Shown here: positions 31,158-41,373 of the stretch, piece after piece
Layout of the letters: each line of letters starts with the position of its first letter
Numbering within the stretch: the first letter of the stretch is position 1
NCBI RefSeq assembly: GCF_900095885.1
Contig: NZ_LT615367.1
Coordinates: forward strand, 1,054,001 to 1,118,000
Origin: Dickeya aquatica
GTDB lineage: Bacteria > Pseudomonadota > Gammaproteobacteria > Enterobacterales > Enterobacteriaceae
Direction of reading: 5' to 3'
DNA length: 64,000 nucleotides
Program-made: the position numbers and the translations under genes
The notes under the pieces: model-generated
Told to the model about the DNA's origin: nothing
Database searches by the model: none
The model's input: only the letters and a program-made list of their open reading frames with translations

Positions 31158-31207
31158 ATAGTTGAGTAATTTACTTGGTTAAATAGTTGACTAAAACACT
31201 CGGGAAT
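31158..31207 (+). promoter_or_regulatory. Two abutting type 1 IscR sites upstream of iscR
   Basis: The [2Fe-2S]-IscR motif is ATASYYGACTRWWW-YAGTCRRSTAT (25 bases). Site A 31158-31182 begins ATAGTTGAGTAATTT and fits about 20 of 25 positions; site B 31183-31207 begins ATAGTTGACTAAAAC and fits 23 of 25. They touch end to end, so IscR dimers could bind side by side and repress the operon. Confidence 0.8.
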
Positions 31208-31290
31208 GTCAGACTCATCTTCGTGCTATGTATGCTTGATTCATCATACTTGTCTTAATAATACATGTTTATCTTACGGATACCACTAAC

Positions 31291-31785
31291 ATGAGACTGA
31301 CATCGAAAGGCCGCTACGCCGTTACCGCCATGCTGGATGTGGCGTTGCACTCAAAAGAAGGCCCTGTTCCGCTGGCTGACATCTCTGAACGTCAGGGTAT
31401 TTCGCTTTCTTATCTGGAACAGTTGTTTTCACGCCTGCGTAAGCATGGGTTAGTGGCCAGCGTTCGTGGTCCAGGTGGCGGTTATCTGTTGGGTAAAGAT
31501 GCCACGCAAATCGCGATTGGTTCAGTAATTTCTGCGGTTGATGAATCCGTCGATGCCACTCGCTGCCAGGGTAAAGAAGGGTGTCAAGGGGGCGATCGCT
31601 GCCTGACGCACACTCTGTGGCGTGATTTAAGCGAGCGAATCAGTGAGTTTCTGAATAACATCACGCTGGATGAGCTGGTGAATAACAAAGAGGTTTTGGA
31701 CGTCGCGGATCGTCAGGATGCTGACACGCGCCGTACTGCTAATGGTCGCATACAAGAAACCATCAACGTCAATTTGCGTGCCTGA
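31291..31785 (+). CDS. iscR: Fe-S cluster-sensing transcription regulator IscR
   Basis: Rrf2-family winged-helix regulator that represses the isc operon when it carries [2Fe-2S] and activates suf and other genes in the apo form. The 164-aa protein has the N-terminal helix-turn-helix and the cluster ligands Cys92, Cys98, Cys104 and His107 in [17 protein letters not shown], at E. coli positions. First gene of iscRSUA-hscBA-fdx-iscX. Confidence 0.97.
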   Translation: MRLTSKGRYAVTAMLDVALHSKEGPVPLADISERQGISLSYLEQLFSRLRKHGLVASVRGPGGGYLLGKDATQIAIGSVISAVDESVDATRCQGKEGCQGGDRCLTHTLWRDLSERISEFLNNITLDELVNNKEVLDVADRQDADTRRTANGRIQETINVNLRA

Positions 31786-31863
31786 ACGAAGTCTTGCGTG
31801 CCGAACGAAATCAAGAACAAAACGCCTTGAACGTTTTGAAGTGATGTACGGAGTTTAAGAGCA

Positions 31864-33078
31864 ATGAAGTTACCCATTTATCTGGATTATTCTGCTACTA
31901 CGCCGGTTGACCCGCGAGTGGCGGAGAAAATGATGCAGTGTCTGACGCTGGATGGCACTTTTGGCAACCCGGCCTCCCGTTCCCACCGTTTTGGCTGGCA
32001 GGCCGAAGAGGCTGTCGATATCGCCCGTAATCAGATAGCTGAGCTGGTTGGTGCCGATCCGCGTGAAATCGTCTTTACCTCTGGCGCAACGGAATCTAAC
32101 AACCTGGGCATCAAAGGTGCGGCGAACTTCTACCAGAAGAAAGGCAAGCACATTATCACCAGCAAGACCGAGCACAAAGCCGTGCTGGATACTTGCCGCC
32201 AGTTAGAGCGCGAAGGCTTTGAGGTGACCTATCTGGCACCGCAGCGCAACGGGATTATCTCGTTGACCGAGCTGGAAGCCGCCATGCGTGATGACACTAT
32301 TCTGGTGTCTATTATGCATGTTAACAATGAGATAGGCGTAGTGCAGGATATTGCCACTATCGGTGAAATGTGTCGCAGCCGTGGCATTATTTTTCACGTA
32401 GATGCGACACAAAGTGTTGGCAAACTGCCGATTGACTTAAGCCAGTTAAAAGTGGATTTGATGTCGTTTTCGGGCCACAAAATTTATGGCCCGAAAGGGA
32501 TTGGTGCGCTCTACGTTCGCCGCAAACCGCGTGTGCGTATTGAGGCGCAAATGCATGGCGGTGGCCACGAGCGAGGAATGCGTTCGGGCACGTTGCCGGT
32601 GCATCAAATCGTCGGCATGGGCGAAGCCTACCGGATTGCCAAAGACGAGATGGCGCAAGAGTCTGCGCGTTTACGCGCCCTGCGTGACCGGTTGTGGAGT
32701 GGCATTAAAGATATAGAAGAAGTGTACCTGAATGGTGACCTGCAACAGGGTGTGCCAAACATTCTCAACGTCAGCTTCAACTATGTTGAAGGCGAATCGT
32801 TGATTATGGCGCTAAAAGATTTGGCGGTGTCTTCCGGTTCGGCTTGTACCTCAGCCAGCCTGGAACCTTCCTATGTCCTGCGGGCGCTGGGGATGAGCGA
32901 TGAACTGGCACACAGTTCGATTCGTTTCTCGCTGGGTCGCTTTACGACAGAAGAAGAGATTGACTACACCATCGATCTGGTTCGTAAATCCATCGGCCGT
33001 CTGCGTGACCTTTCCCCGCTGTGGGAGATGTTCAAGTCTGGCGTGGATATCAACAGCATCGAATGGGCGCATCATTAA
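31864..33078 (+). CDS. iscS: Cysteine desulfurase IscS
   Basis: PLP enzyme that takes sulphur from cysteine as a persulphide for Fe-S clusters, thiamine and tRNA thiolation. 404 aa as in E. coli. PLP lysine Lys206 in FSGHKIYG, His104, and the mobile-loop nucleophile Cys328 in [14 protein letters not shown] are all present. The C-terminal [13 protein letters not shown] is the IscU-docking tail. Confidence 0.97.
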   Translation: MKLPIYLDYSATTPVDPRVAEKMMQCLTLDGTFGNPASRSHRFGWQAEEAVDIARNQIAELVGADPREIVFTSGATESNNLGIKGAANFYQKKGKHIITSKTEHKAVLDTCRQLEREGFEVTYLAPQRNGIISLTELEAAMRDDTILVSIMHVNNEIGVVQDIATIGEMCRSRGIIFHVDATQSVGKLPIDLSQLKVDLMSFSGHKIYGPKGIGALYVRRKPRVRIEAQMHGGGHERGMRSGTLPVHQIVGMGEAYRIAKDEMAQESARLRALRDRLWSGIKDIEEVYLNGDLQQGVPNILNVSFNYVEGESLIMALKDLAVSSGSACTSASLEPSYVLRALGMSDELAHSSIRFSLGRFTTEEEIDYTIDLVRKSIGRLRDLSPLWEMFKSGVDINSIEWAHH

Positions 33079-33102
33079 TTCGCAAGAATCAGGACACATA
33101 TT

Positions 33103-33489
33103 ATGGCTTACAGCGAAAAAGTAATTGATCACTATGAAAATCCGCGCAATGTCGGTTCGTTCGACTCCTCCGATCCAAATATCGGTAGCGGTATGGTAGG
33201 GGCACCGGCCTGTGGCGATGTGATGAAGCTACAGATCAAAGTCAATGAGCAGGGTATTATTGAAGATGCCCGCTTTAAAACTTACGGTTGTGGATCGGCG
33301 ATTGCTTCGAGTTCACTGGTCACCGAGTGGGTTAAGGGAAAAAGTCTGAACGAAGCTGAATCCATTAAAAACACCCAAATTGCTGAAGAACTAGAGTTAC
33401 CGCCAGTGAAAATTCACTGCTCTATTTTGGCTGAAGATGCCATCAAAGCAGCCATTGCTGATTACAAGAGCAAACGCGGCGATAAATAA
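33103..33489 (+). CDS. iscU: Fe-S cluster scaffold IscU
   Basis: Scaffold on which [2Fe-2S] and [4Fe-4S] clusters are built. 128 aa. Cluster cysteines Cys37 (PACGD), Cys63 (YGCGSA) and Cys106 (IHCS) and the HscA-binding motif LPPVK (99-103) are intact. 24 bases after iscS. Confidence 0.97.
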   Translation: MAYSEKVIDHYENPRNVGSFDSSDPNIGSGMVGAPACGDVMKLQIKVNEQGIIEDARFKTYGCGSAIASSSLVTEWVKGKSLNEAESIKNTQIAEELELPPVKIHCSILAEDAIKAAIADYKSKRGDK

Positions 33490-33516
33490 CAGACAGACGA
33501 AGTAAGAGGTTTTGGT

Positions 33517-33840
33517 ATGTCGATTACCCTGAGCGACAGTGCTGCGCAACGCGTCAACGCCTTTATGGCCAACCGTGGCAAAGGCGTCGGCCTGCGTCTG
33601 GGTGTGAGAACGTCCGGCTGTTCCGGTATGGCGTATGTGCTGGAATTTGTTGATGAACTGAACACCGATGATGTGGTGTTCGAAGACAAGGGCGTGAAGG
33701 TTATTATTGATGGCAAGAGCCTGGTCTACCTCGATGGTACCCAGTTGGATTTCGTCAAAGAAGGCCTTAATGAGGGCTTCAAATTTAATAACCCGAATGT
33801 CACCAGTGAGTGTGGTTGCGGCGAAAGCTTTAATGTTTAA
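33517..33840 (+). CDS. iscA: A-type Fe-S carrier IscA
   Basis: Carrier that passes clusters from IscU to targets. 107 aa with Cys35 (SGCSGMAY) and the C-terminal pair in [17 protein letters not shown] before ATG. Followed by an unusually wide gap before hscB. Confidence 0.96.
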   Translation: MSITLSDSAAQRVNAFMANRGKGVGLRLGVRTSGCSGMAYVLEFVDELNTDDVVFEDKGVKVIIDGKSLVYLDGTQLDFVKEGLNEGFKFNNPNVTSECGCGESFNV

Positions 33841-34025
33841 CCGCTGCCGTTTAACTATGCCTGTCTCTCCGTGCTCGTTCAGTTGATACGGGGTTGACAG
33901 GCGGTCAACGTGTTGACCCGACGTTCGCTGCGTTATTTGCGCTGACAGGTTGTTGGTGCAAGCGATTGTGCCGACAGATAACGTGGCGGGCTCGCATCAC
34001 TTGTCTGTGAAACTCAGAGCGCATT

Positions 34026-34544
34026 ATGGATTACTTTACTTTATTCGGGCTGCCAATTCACTACAACGTGGATGGCAGCCTGCTTGCTTCCCGCTTTCAG
34101 GAACTGCAACGCCAGTTCCACCCCGACCGCTTTGCCGCGAGCCCGGAACGTGAGCGTATGCTGGCATTACAGCAGGCTGCGACCATCAATAACGCTTATC
34201 AGGCGCTGAAACATCCACTGAAACGTGCGGAGTATATGCTATCTTTGCACGGTTTTGATTTAGGTAATGAACAGCATACGCTGCATGACACCGCCTTTCT
34301 GATGGAGCAAATGGAACTGCGCGAAGAGCTCGATGAGATTGAACACCGGCCTGATGCCGAATCCGCACTGGTGGCATTTGAGCAGCGTCTGAAGGCCATG
34401 ATACGCCAGCGCAGTGAGCAGATGCAGTCAGCGCTTGATGCGACGGACTGGGTGCAGGCCGCCGATATCGTGCGGAAACTACGCTTCTTTGACCGGCTTC
34501 GTCAGCAAGTTGAACAGCTTGAAGATCAATGGCTGGAGCGGTAA
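34026..34544 (+). CDS. hscB: J-domain co-chaperone HscB
   Basis: Delivers IscU to HscA and stimulates its ATPase. 172 aa: N-terminal J domain with HPD in RQFHPDRF, then a three-helix IscU-binding domain containing [14 protein letters not shown]. It starts 185 bases after iscA, whereas in E. coli the gap is under 100 bases as I recall. A weak ribosome site (AGAGCG) precedes the ATG. Confidence 0.95.
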   Translation: MDYFTLFGLPIHYNVDGSLLASRFQELQRQFHPDRFAASPERERMLALQQAATINNAYQALKHPLKRAEYMLSLHGFDLGNEQHTLHDTAFLMEQMELREELDEIEHRPDAESALVAFEQRLKAMIRQRSEQMQSALDATDWVQAADIVRKLRFFDRLRQQVEQLEDQWLER

Positions 34545-34718
34545 GTTTGCGCGCTGCGCCTCGGCGCTTAACATGCGTGAGCGATACACGATTTACCATA
34601 CAACACATTACGCCAATATCATTTATGCCAATACAGTCTGGCACAAGCCTGTTGATGTGAACACCAATCCGGTGGACATGTGATAAACAGGCTTTCTGCT
34701 AATGGATGGAAGCTCAAT

Positions 34719-36569
34719 ATGGCCTTATTACAAATCAGTGAACCTGGGCTGAGCGCCGCGCCGCATCAGCGTCGCCTGGCGGTGGGGATTGATCTGGGCA
34801 CGACACACTCCCTGGTTGCCACAGTGCGCAGCGGTGAAGCGCAGACGTTGCCTGACCATAACGGGCGTCACTTGCTGCCATCGGTCGTACATTATCGTGC
34901 CGATGGGCACCAGGTCGGCTGGGAGGCTCGTCAGCAGGCGGCAGCCGATCCGGTTAATACCATCAGTTCAGTTAAACGGTTGATAGGGCGCTCACTGGCT
35001 GATATTCAACAGCGTTATCCCCATCTTCCTTATCAGTTTGAGGCCAGTGACAACGGCTTACCGGTGTTACAGACCGCAGAAGGCCCACGTAACCCGCTTC
35101 AGGTTTCTGCCGATATCCTGAGCGCACTCACCCTGCGTGCTGAGGCGGCGCTCAATGGCCTGCCTGATGGCGTGGTCATCACCGTACCGGCCTATTTTGA
35201 TGATGCCCAGCGTCAGGGCACGAAAGATGCCGCCCGGCTGGCCGGGTTGCATGTGCTGCGTTTGCTTAATGAGCCCACGGCGGCGGCGATAGCCTACGGG
35301 CTGGATTCGGGGCAGGAAGGTATTATCGCGGTCTATGATCTGGGCGGCGGCACCTTTGATATTTCTATTTTGCGCCTGAGCCGGGGGGTGTTTGAAGTGC
35401 TGGCTACCGGCGGGGATTCTGCGCTCGGCGGCGATGATTTTGATCACCTGCTGGTGGAGTGGATACGTGAACAGGCGGGAATCACCGATCGCGGCGATCA
35501 CCAATTACAGCAGGCGCTGCTCAATACGGCCATAGACACCAAAATTGCCCTGAGTGAAGCCCAACGTGTGGCGGTATCGGTGGCAGGCTGGCAGGGCGAT
35601 ATCAGCCGTGAGCAGTTCAATGCATTAATCACGCCTTTGGTGAAACGGACCTTGTTGTCTTGTCGCCGTACGCTAAAAGATGCGGGTATTGAGGCAGATG
35701 AGGTCAAAGAAGTGGTGATGGTCGGTGGCTCGACCCGTGTACCGCTGGTGCGTGAGCAGGTCGGCGAGTTTTTTGGCCGCACACCGCTCACTGCCATTGA
35801 CCCAGACCGCGTGGTGGCTATTGGTGCCGCTATTCAGGCCGATATTCTGGTGGGCAATAAGCCGGACAGCGAAATGCTGTTGCTCGATGTTATCCCGCTG
35901 TCATTAGGGCTGGAAACCATGGGCGGACTGGTGGAAAAGGTGATTCCCCGTAATACCACGATTCCGGTGGCGCGAGCGCAGGAGTTTACCACCTTTAAAG
36001 ATGGTCAGACCGGTATGATGATTCATGTTTTGCAAGGTGAACGTGAATTGGTGCAGGACTGCCGTTCACTCGGACGCTTTACCTTGCGCGGCATTCCACC
36101 GATGCCGGCAGGCGGTGCGCACATCAGAGTGACATTTCAGGTTGATGCCGATGGGTTACTGAGTGTGACGGCGATGGAGAAATCCACCGGCGTGGAAGCC
36201 TCGATTACCGTCAAACCCTCTTATGGATTGAGCGATGATGAAATCGCCACCATGATCAAAGACTCAATGCAGAATGCGCAAAGCGATATTGGCGCTCGCA
36301 TGCTGGCTGAGCAACGGGTAGATGCCGCGCGCGTGCTGGAAAGCCTCGGCGGCGCGCTGGCCTCGGATGCGGCACTATTGAGTGAGCAAGAGCGGGCGGC
36401 GATTGACGCAGCCAGCCTGCAATTACAGCAGGCCGCACAGGGAAGCGATGCTTCGGCTATTGAAGCCGCGATTAAAACATTAGACCAACAAACCCAGGAA
36501 TTTGCGGCCCGTCGTATGGATGAGTCCATTCGGCGTGCGCTGGCCGGTCATTCCGTGGACGAGGTATAA
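34719..36569 (+). CDS. hscA: Hsp70-type chaperone HscA
   Basis: Specialised DnaK relative that binds LPPVK of IscU and drives cluster transfer. The 616-aa form from ATG at 34719 ([20 protein letters not shown]) equals E. coli in length and opening; an in-frame start 13 codons upstream is rejected. ATPase motifs [24 protein letters not shown] and [14 protein letters not shown], then the substrate domain from about 390. It starts 174 bases after hscB, a much wider gap than usual. Confidence 0.96.
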   Translation: MALLQISEPGLSAAPHQRRLAVGIDLGTTHSLVATVRSGEAQTLPDHNGRHLLPSVVHYRADGHQVGWEARQQAAADPVNTISSVKRLIGRSLADIQQRYPHLPYQFEASDNGLPVLQTAEGPRNPLQVSADILSALTLRAEAALNGLPDGVVITVPAYFDDAQRQGTKDAARLAGLHVLRLLNEPTAAAIAYGLDSGQEGIIAVYDLGGGTFDISILRLSRGVFEVLATGGDSALGGDDFDHLLVEWIREQAGITDRGDHQLQQALLNTAIDTKIALSEAQRVAVSVAGWQGDISREQFNALITPLVKRTLLSCRRTLKDAGIEADEVKEVVMVGGSTRVPLVREQVGEFFGRTPLTAIDPDRVVAIGAAIQADILVGNKPDSEMLLLDVIPLSLGLETMGGLVEKVIPRNTTIPVARAQEFTTFKDGQTGMMIHVLQGERELVQDCRSLGRFTLRGIPPMPAGGAHIRVTFQVDADGLLSVTAMEKSTGVEASITVKPSYGLSDDEIATMIKDSMQNAQSDIGARMLAEQRVDAARVLESLGGALASDAALLSEQERAAIDAASLQLQQAAQGSDASAIEAAIKTLDQQTQEFAARRMDESIRRALAGHSVDEV

Positions 36570-36570
36570 C

Positions 36571-36906
36571 ATGCCCAAGATTGTTTTTCTGCCGCATCAG
36601 GATTTGTGTCCGCAAGGGGCGGTGCTGGAAGCAAAGCGTGGTGAAACCATTCTGGATGTCGCACTGCGCAATGGTATTGAAATTGAGCACGCGTGTGAAA
36701 AATCCTGCGCTTGTACCACCTGCCATTGTATTGTTCGTGAGGGGTTTGATTCTCTCGCAGAAAGTACCGAAGATGAAGATGATATGCTGGATAAAGCCTG
36801 GGGGCTGGAGCCGGAAAGCCGCCTGGGATGTCAGGCGCGTGTGACCGATGAAGACCTGGTGGTTGAAATCCCACGCTATACCATTAACCATGCGCGTGAG
36901 CATTAA
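36571..36906 (+). CDS. fdx: [2Fe-2S] ferredoxin Fdx
   Basis: Electron donor for cluster assembly. 111 aa, starting [14 protein letters not shown]. Cluster ligands Cys42, Cys48, Cys51 and Cys87 are present in [13 protein letters not shown] and LGCQA. Begins one base after the hscA stop; its stop overlaps the upstream region of iscX. Confidence 0.97.
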   Translation: MPKIVFLPHQDLCPQGAVLEAKRGETILDVALRNGIEIEHACEKSCACTTCHCIVREGFDSLAESTEDEDDMLDKAWGLEPESRLGCQARVTDEDLVVEIPRYTINHAREH

Positions 36907-36917
36907 TGGAGTCATGT

Positions 36918-37118
36918 ATGGGACTGAAATGGACTGACAGCCGTGAAATCGGCGAAACGCTATACGATCTTTACCCTGATATTGACCCGAAAACGGTACG
37001 CTTTACTGACCTGCACCGCTGGATTTGTGAACTGGATGAGTTTGACGATGAACCTGAAGCCTCAAACGAAAAGATTCTCGAAGCTATCCTGCTAGTGTGG
37101 CTTGACGAAGCGCAGTAA
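36918..37118 (+). CDS. iscX: IscX, Fe-S assembly regulator
   Basis: Small acidic protein of 66 aa that binds IscS and iron and tunes cluster assembly. Sequence [21 protein letters not shown] to VWLDEAQ is the full E. coli-like protein. Start at 36918 is set by TGGAG six bases upstream. Last gene of the isc operon, with a terminator after it. Confidence 0.96.
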   Translation: MGLKWTDSREIGETLYDLYPDIDPKTVRFTDLHRWICELDEFDDEPEASNEKILEAILLVWLDEAQ

Positions 37119-37127
37119 ATCGGGTGA

Positions 37128-37162
37128 ACGGGCTACTTTGAAATAGCCCGTTTTCTCTTTTT
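37128..37162 (+). terminator. isc operon terminator
   Basis: ACGGGCTA (37128-37135) with TAGCCCGT (37144-37151), eight-base loop, then TTTCTCTTTTTT. Confidence 0.9.
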
Positions 37163-37216
37163 TATCATAGCGATAATGGGCTGACTCTCGATGAGCAGAC
37201 CCTTTATGGAGTAGAT

Positions 37217-38512
37217 ATGACAACTGAAGCGATGCTGATTACCCTTTCCCATCAGCCAGCGGATGCCCGCTGGGGTGAAAAAGCCACATTAACGGCGCAT
37301 GAACAGGGGTTTACCATTCACCTGTCTGGCGAGAAGCCGCAGGCTATCATTCAGCGCGCCGCCCGTAAAATCGACGGACAGGGCATTCGGCATGTCAAAC
37401 TGGCGGGTGAGGGCTGGAGCCTGGAGCATAGCTGGGCATTCTGGCAGGGATTTCGTGGGCCGAAAGGCAAGCGCACCGTAGAGTGGGCAACGCTGCCAGA
37501 CGAACAACAGCAAGAGCTGCAACACCGGTTGAAGGTTGTTGACTGGGTGCGCGATACCATCAACCTGCCTGCTGAAGACCTCGGCCCGGAACAGCTGGCC
37601 ACTCGCGCGATTGACCTTCTGTGCAGTGTTGCAGGCGAGGCGATATCTTACCGTATCACCAAAGGTGAAGACCTGCGCGAGCAAAACTATAGCGGGCTGC
37701 ATACCGTGGGACGCGGTTCTGAGCGTCAACCGGTGTTACTGGCGCTTGATTTTAACCCCACCGGCAAGGCGGATGCGCCGGTGCTGGCGTGTCTGGTTGG
37801 CAAAGGGATTACGTTTGACTCTGGTGGCTATAGCTTGAAAGGCAGCAGCTTCATGGATTCCATGAAGTCCGACATGGGCGGTGCGGCACTGGTAACGGGT
37901 GCACTGGCGCTGGCGGCGGCGCGCGGGCTGAAACAGCGCGTGAAGCTCTACCTGTGTTGTGCGGACAATATGGTCAGTGGCAATGCGTTCCGGCTGGGTG
38001 ACATCATCCGTTATCGCAATGGAAAAACCGTCGAAGTGATGAATACCGATGCGGAAGGGCGTCTGGTACTGGCCGATGGTTTGATCGATGCCTCAGAGCA
38101 AAACCCGCAGTGGCTCATCGATTGTGCGACCTTGACCGGTGCGGCTAAAACTGCCCTGGGCAATGATTACCATGCCTTGTTCAGTTTTGACGATGCCATG
38201 ATTGACTCATTGATGGACAGTGCGCGCCGTGAAGGTGAACCGTTCTGGCGTTTACCGCTGGAAGAGTTCCACCGTCAGCATTTGCCGTCCAACTTTGCTG
38301 AGCTGAATAACGTAGCGGGTGCGGCGCATACCGCCGGAGCCAGCACTGCGGCGGCCTTCTTGTCGCACTTTGTCAAACGTTACCAGCAAGGCTGGCTGCA
38401 CATTGACTGTTCGGCGACGTACCGTAAATCGGCAGTAGAACAATGGGCGGCGGGCGCGACAGGCGTTGGCGTGCGCACGCTGGCGGATTTTCTGCTAAGT
38501 AAGGCGGGTTAA
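37217..38512 (+). CDS. pepB: Peptidase B (M17 leucyl aminopeptidase family)
   Basis: Cytoplasmic dimetal aminopeptidase of broad specificity. 431 aa with the M17 signature [14 protein letters not shown] and metal-binding [27 protein letters not shown]. Own promoter region after the isc terminator; SD TGGAGTAG. Same place as in E. coli. Confidence 0.95.
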   Translation: MTTEAMLITLSHQPADARWGEKATLTAHEQGFTIHLSGEKPQAIIQRAARKIDGQGIRHVKLAGEGWSLEHSWAFWQGFRGPKGKRTVEWATLPDEQQQELQHRLKVVDWVRDTINLPAEDLGPEQLATRAIDLLCSVAGEAISYRITKGEDLREQNYSGLHTVGRGSERQPVLLALDFNPTGKADAPVLACLVGKGITFDSGGYSLKGSSFMDSMKSDMGGAALVTGALALAAARGLKQRVKLYLCCADNMVSGNAFRLGDIIRYRNGKTVEVMNTDAEGRLVLADGLIDASEQNPQWLIDCATLTGAAKTALGNDYHALFSFDDAMIDSLMDSARREGEPFWRLPLEEFHRQHLPSNFAELNNVAGAAHTAGASTAAAFLSHFVKRYQQGWLHIDCSATYRKSAVEQWAAGATGVGVRTLADFLLSKAG

Positions 38513-38531
38513 CCGCCGCGCGACAACCGCT

Positions 38532-38562
38532 AACAGGGCACCAACGTGCCCTGTTGTTTTAT
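38532..38562 (+). terminator. pepB terminator
   Basis: AACAGGGCA / TGCCCTGTT around CCAACG, followed by GTTTTAT. Confidence 0.8.
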
Positions 38563-38697
38563 CGAATACGGTTTATCCAACTCTGTTTGATCAAATAGAA
38601 TTTTATCCCATGCGCCAGAAGCCATGACTGCTGAGGTCATGATGCGTGCAGCCTGCCAACAGGCTCAGTGCTGGCGTATTGCATAATGAGGAATGCG

Positions 38698-39489
38698 ATG
38701 GCGTTTTCACCCCAAAACCGACTGGAAGAGGTACTGGTACAGGCCACCTCGGAACCGGCGCACCGGCCTGAGTTCTTTCGTGAATTGCTGGAGGCAACGG
38801 TGTATGTGCTGGGTCACAGTGAGGAGGAAACCTTAACTGAGCATAGCCTGCGTGCAGGCAGCGGGTTGCAATTGCAGCATTGGGAAAAACCGGATGGTAG
38901 CTCCGCGATTGTCTTTTTCTCTTCGCTGGCGGCATTGCAGCAGGCGGTGAGTGAGGAGCAGGCGTTTCTGGCGTTGCCAACCCGCACATTGTTTGAAACC
39001 ACCCGTGGTGCCACGTTATTTCTCAACCCGAAGTTGCCTTACGGTAAAGAGTTTTTACCCCAGGAAATTGAGCATCTGCTCGCCGGTGAATCAGGTAATA
39101 GTCTGGCGCAACAGCAAATCCTTGATGGTGATGTGGCGTTAAAAATTAGCGTACCCGACGCGCTGCCAGCGCAAATGACCCACTCGTTGACGGAGCTGTT
39201 CAAGAAACACGGTTACGTGAAGCGTGCATTTATGGCGCATATTCAGGAGCCCGATGAAACCGAGCCACATTGGCTGATAGGACTGGACGCGCAGGGGGAT
39301 GCGCTGGACGCGCTGATTCAGGAAGCCGGTGCCGTTGCAACCGACACACAACCGGACGACAAGCCGGTGGATTTGTGTGTGGTCAGCGAAAATGAGCCGG
39401 GGATCAGCCATTTTCTGATTCGTCACACGACGCCGTTTTACGAACGCAAGTGGGGCAGTTTTCTGCGCGATTTTAAAAAAACGAGCTAG
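38698..39489 (+). CDS. sseB: SseB, serine-sensitivity protein
   Basis: 263 aa, resembling E. coli SseB (258 aa) throughout: TEPAHRPEFFRELLEATVYV, LQHWEKPDGSSAIVFFSSL, LFLNPKLPYGKEF and the C-terminal HTTPFYERKWGSFLRDFK. ATG at 38698 follows GAGGA at suitable distance. The biochemical role is not known; overexpression affects serine sensitivity in E. coli. Convergent with sseA. Confidence 0.92.
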   Translation: MAFSPQNRLEEVLVQATSEPAHRPEFFRELLEATVYVLGHSEEETLTEHSLRAGSGLQLQHWEKPDGSSAIVFFSSLAALQQAVSEEQAFLALPTRTLFETTRGATLFLNPKLPYGKEFLPQEIEHLLAGESGNSLAQQQILDGDVALKISVPDALPAQMTHSLTELFKKHGYVKRAFMAHIQEPDETEPHWLIGLDAQGDALDALIQEAGAVATDTQPDDKPVDLCVVSENEPGISHFLIRHTTPFYERKWGSFLRDFKKTS

Positions 39490-39497
39490 CACAGCAC

Positions 39498-39522
39498 AGG
39501 CACAGGTGTCACACCTGTGCCT
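39498..39522. terminator. Perfect hairpin between sseB and sseA
   Basis: AGGCACAGGTGT-C-ACACCTGTGCCT, a twelve-base perfect inverted repeat with a one-base centre, between converging stops 41 bases apart. It lacks a T-tract in either direction, so it may be a cruciform-type or Rho-assisted block. Confidence 0.6.
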
Positions 39523-39530
39523 GCCAGCTG

Positions 39531-40382
39531 TTACGCCGTAGCGACAGGCAGGTCGCTGCGTGCGCCCCATTCGCTCCACGAGCCGTCGTACAGGGAGACG
39601 CTGGATGCATTCAGGGCAAACAGCGCCAGTATGACTACCGATGCAGTGACACCCGAGCCGCAACTGGCAATAATCGGTCGCTGGATATCAACGCCAGCCT
39701 GATGAAATATTGCCGCCAGCTCTTCGGTTGATTTGAGCGCCCCCTCAGTGACCAGCAGATTCCAGGGGACGTTGAAACTACCGGGAATATGGCCGCGACG
39801 CAGCCCTGGCCGTGGCTCATCGGCTTGTCCGAAAAAGCGAGCAGCGGCACGGGCATCAACGATTTGCTCATCACCGCGTTGGCTGACGGCCAACACCTCT
39901 TCCTGAGAACGGATAGCGCCGCTGGCGTAAGTCTGCACCTGAAATGTTTGAGGTGTGACGGCAACATCGCCTTGTTGCAGAGCGAAACCCTGTTGCTTCC
40001 AGCCCGCTAACCCGCCGCTGAGGATGGAGACGCGCTGTGCGCCCGCCAGCCGTAACATCCACCAGGCGCGCGGGGCGGAAAACAGGTTGCCTTCATCATA
40101 AATCACCACATGCTGTTGCTCATTCAGGCCGAGCTGACCGAGTGCATTTGCGAAAGTTATGGCATCGGGCATCATGTGTGGCAGTGAGGTTTGTGGTTCA
40201 GAAAGCGCTTCAATATCAAAGAACACCGCATCAGGCAGGTGCGCCGCCCGGTATTCCGCATGAACATCTCGCGTTTCGTTGCCCGGTGGCAGCATGCGTG
40301 CGTCGATGAGTCGCACATCCTCATCATGAAGGTGTGCATTCAGCCAGGAAGCGCTCACAAATAAATTGACCGCTGTAGACAT
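39531..40382 (-). CDS. sseA: 3-mercaptopyruvate sulfurtransferase SseA
   Basis: Rhodanese-fold enzyme that transfers sulphur from 3-mercaptopyruvate to thiols or cyanide. 283 aa with two rhodanese domains; the active loop CGSGVTA carries Cys241, the form specific for mercaptopyruvate. Domain 1 has IDARMLPPG and domain 2 IVDARAAARF. E. coli pbpC, next to sseA there, is absent here. Confidence 0.94.
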   Translation of the reverse strand: MSTAVNLFVSASWLNAHLHDEDVRLIDARMLPPGNETRDVHAEYRAAHLPDAVFFDIEALSEPQTSLPHMMPDAITFANALGQLGLNEQQHVVIYDEGNLFSAPRAWWMLRLAGAQRVSILSGGLAGWKQQGFALQQGDVAVTPQTFQVQTYASGAIRSQEEVLAVSQRGDEQIVDARAAARFFGQADEPRPGLRRGHIPGSFNVPWNLLVTEGALKSTEELAAIFHQAGVDIQRPIIASCGSGVTASVVILALFALNASSVSLYDGSWSEWGARSDLPVATA

Positions 40383-40777
40383 AGAATCTCCCTTGAATAA
40401 TAAGTCCGGTTTGGGATCGTGGCTTATCAGGATACGTGATTTCGCCGCAATCGCAGCGTAATGAAAATGCGTTTCTTATCGGAACATCATCGGCATTTGG
40501 CAAGATGAGCGTAATCCGGCGAATACGGCCATCGCGGTTGTTATTTCCTTATGGGTAATCAGGATAAAAATTTTTTACGAAAATGTTATTTCCCCGGTGG
40601 GAAAGTTGCATTTGTCCCCCTATAATCTGCGCCACCCTTACGCAGGCGCAGAGATAGCCGCTACTTTCCTGATGAGCACGAACCGCTGAAAGCGCAATAC
40701 GATGCAAGCCGGAAACCATCAACGTTCGCGTGCTTTATATCTCTCGCCATTATCGAACACTGTTGGATGAGAAAATT
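40383..40777. other. Intergenic region sseA-ndk with ndk promoter
   Basis: 395 bases without a gene. The only clear signal is TATAAT at 40621-40626, the probable -10 for ndk, giving a leader of about 145 nt. E. coli has pbpC in this interval; no trace of it was recognised. Confidence 0.7.
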
Positions 40778-41209
40778 ATGACGATAGAACGCACTTTCTC
40801 CATTATTAAACCCAATGCCGTTGCTAAAAACGCAATTGGTGCGATTTATGCCCGTTTTGAAAGCGCAGGCTTCACCATCATTGGGTCTAAAATGCTGCAC
40901 TTAAGCCGTGAGCAGGCAGAAGGTTTCTACGCCGAGCATCAAGGCAAACCGTTCTTTGACGGACTGGTCGATTTTATGACTTCAGGCCCAATCATGGTAC
41001 AGGTGTTGCAGGCGGAAAATGCCGTGCAGCGTAACCGCGATATCATGGGGGCCACCAATCCTGCCAATGCGCTGGCTGGAACGCTGCGTGCGGATTATGC
41101 CGATAGCTTTACGGCCAACGCGGTTCATGGCTCAGATTCTGTCGCGTCGGCCGAGCGTGAAATCGCGTATTTCTTCAGTGCCGACGAAATTTTTCCGCGC
41201 AGCCGTTGA
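40778..41209 (+). CDS. ndk: Nucleoside diphosphate kinase Ndk
   Basis: Equilibrates nucleoside di- and triphosphates through phospho-His117 (NAVHGSDS). The 143-aa protein from ATG at 40778 ([18 protein letters not shown]) has the E. coli length; an upstream ATG at 40730 is rejected. Ends before a strong hairpin. Confidence 0.97.
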   Translation: MTIERTFSIIKPNAVAKNAIGAIYARFESAGFTIIGSKMLHLSREQAEGFYAEHQGKPFFDGLVDFMTSGPIMVQVLQAENAVQRNRDIMGATNPANALAGTLRADYADSFTANAVHGSDSVASAEREIAYFFSADEIFPRSR

Positions 41210-41286
41210 TAGCGCCTCAATATCCGCCTGCTCAGTAAAAAATGCGGCTGAGGTAGCGCGGGTGTTATAAAATTTGTACAATGCCG

Positions 41287-41325
41287 CGCCCCGGTTGAGT
41301 GTTGCTCAATCGGGGCGTTTCTTTC
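41287..41325 (+). terminator. ndk terminator
   Basis: Thirteen-base stem CGCCCCGGTTGAG / CTCAATCGGGGCG with one G-T pair, five-base loop, then TTTCTTTC. Confidence 0.85.
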
Positions 41326-41373
41326 TCAATTATCTATCATCCCTTTCGCGCCATAACGTGTAACAACGAGGCC

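Noticed and set aside
34573..34683. 36-codon ORF between hscB and hscA
   Set aside because: No ribosome binding site and low-complexity His/Thr/Asn composition; more likely chance within an untranslated spacer.
40460..40478. KdgR-like sequence AATGAAAATGCGTTTCTTA upstream of sseA/ndk
   Set aside because: Core GAAA-N5-TTTC fits, but the flanks do not and neither neighbour belongs to pectin catabolism; probably chance.
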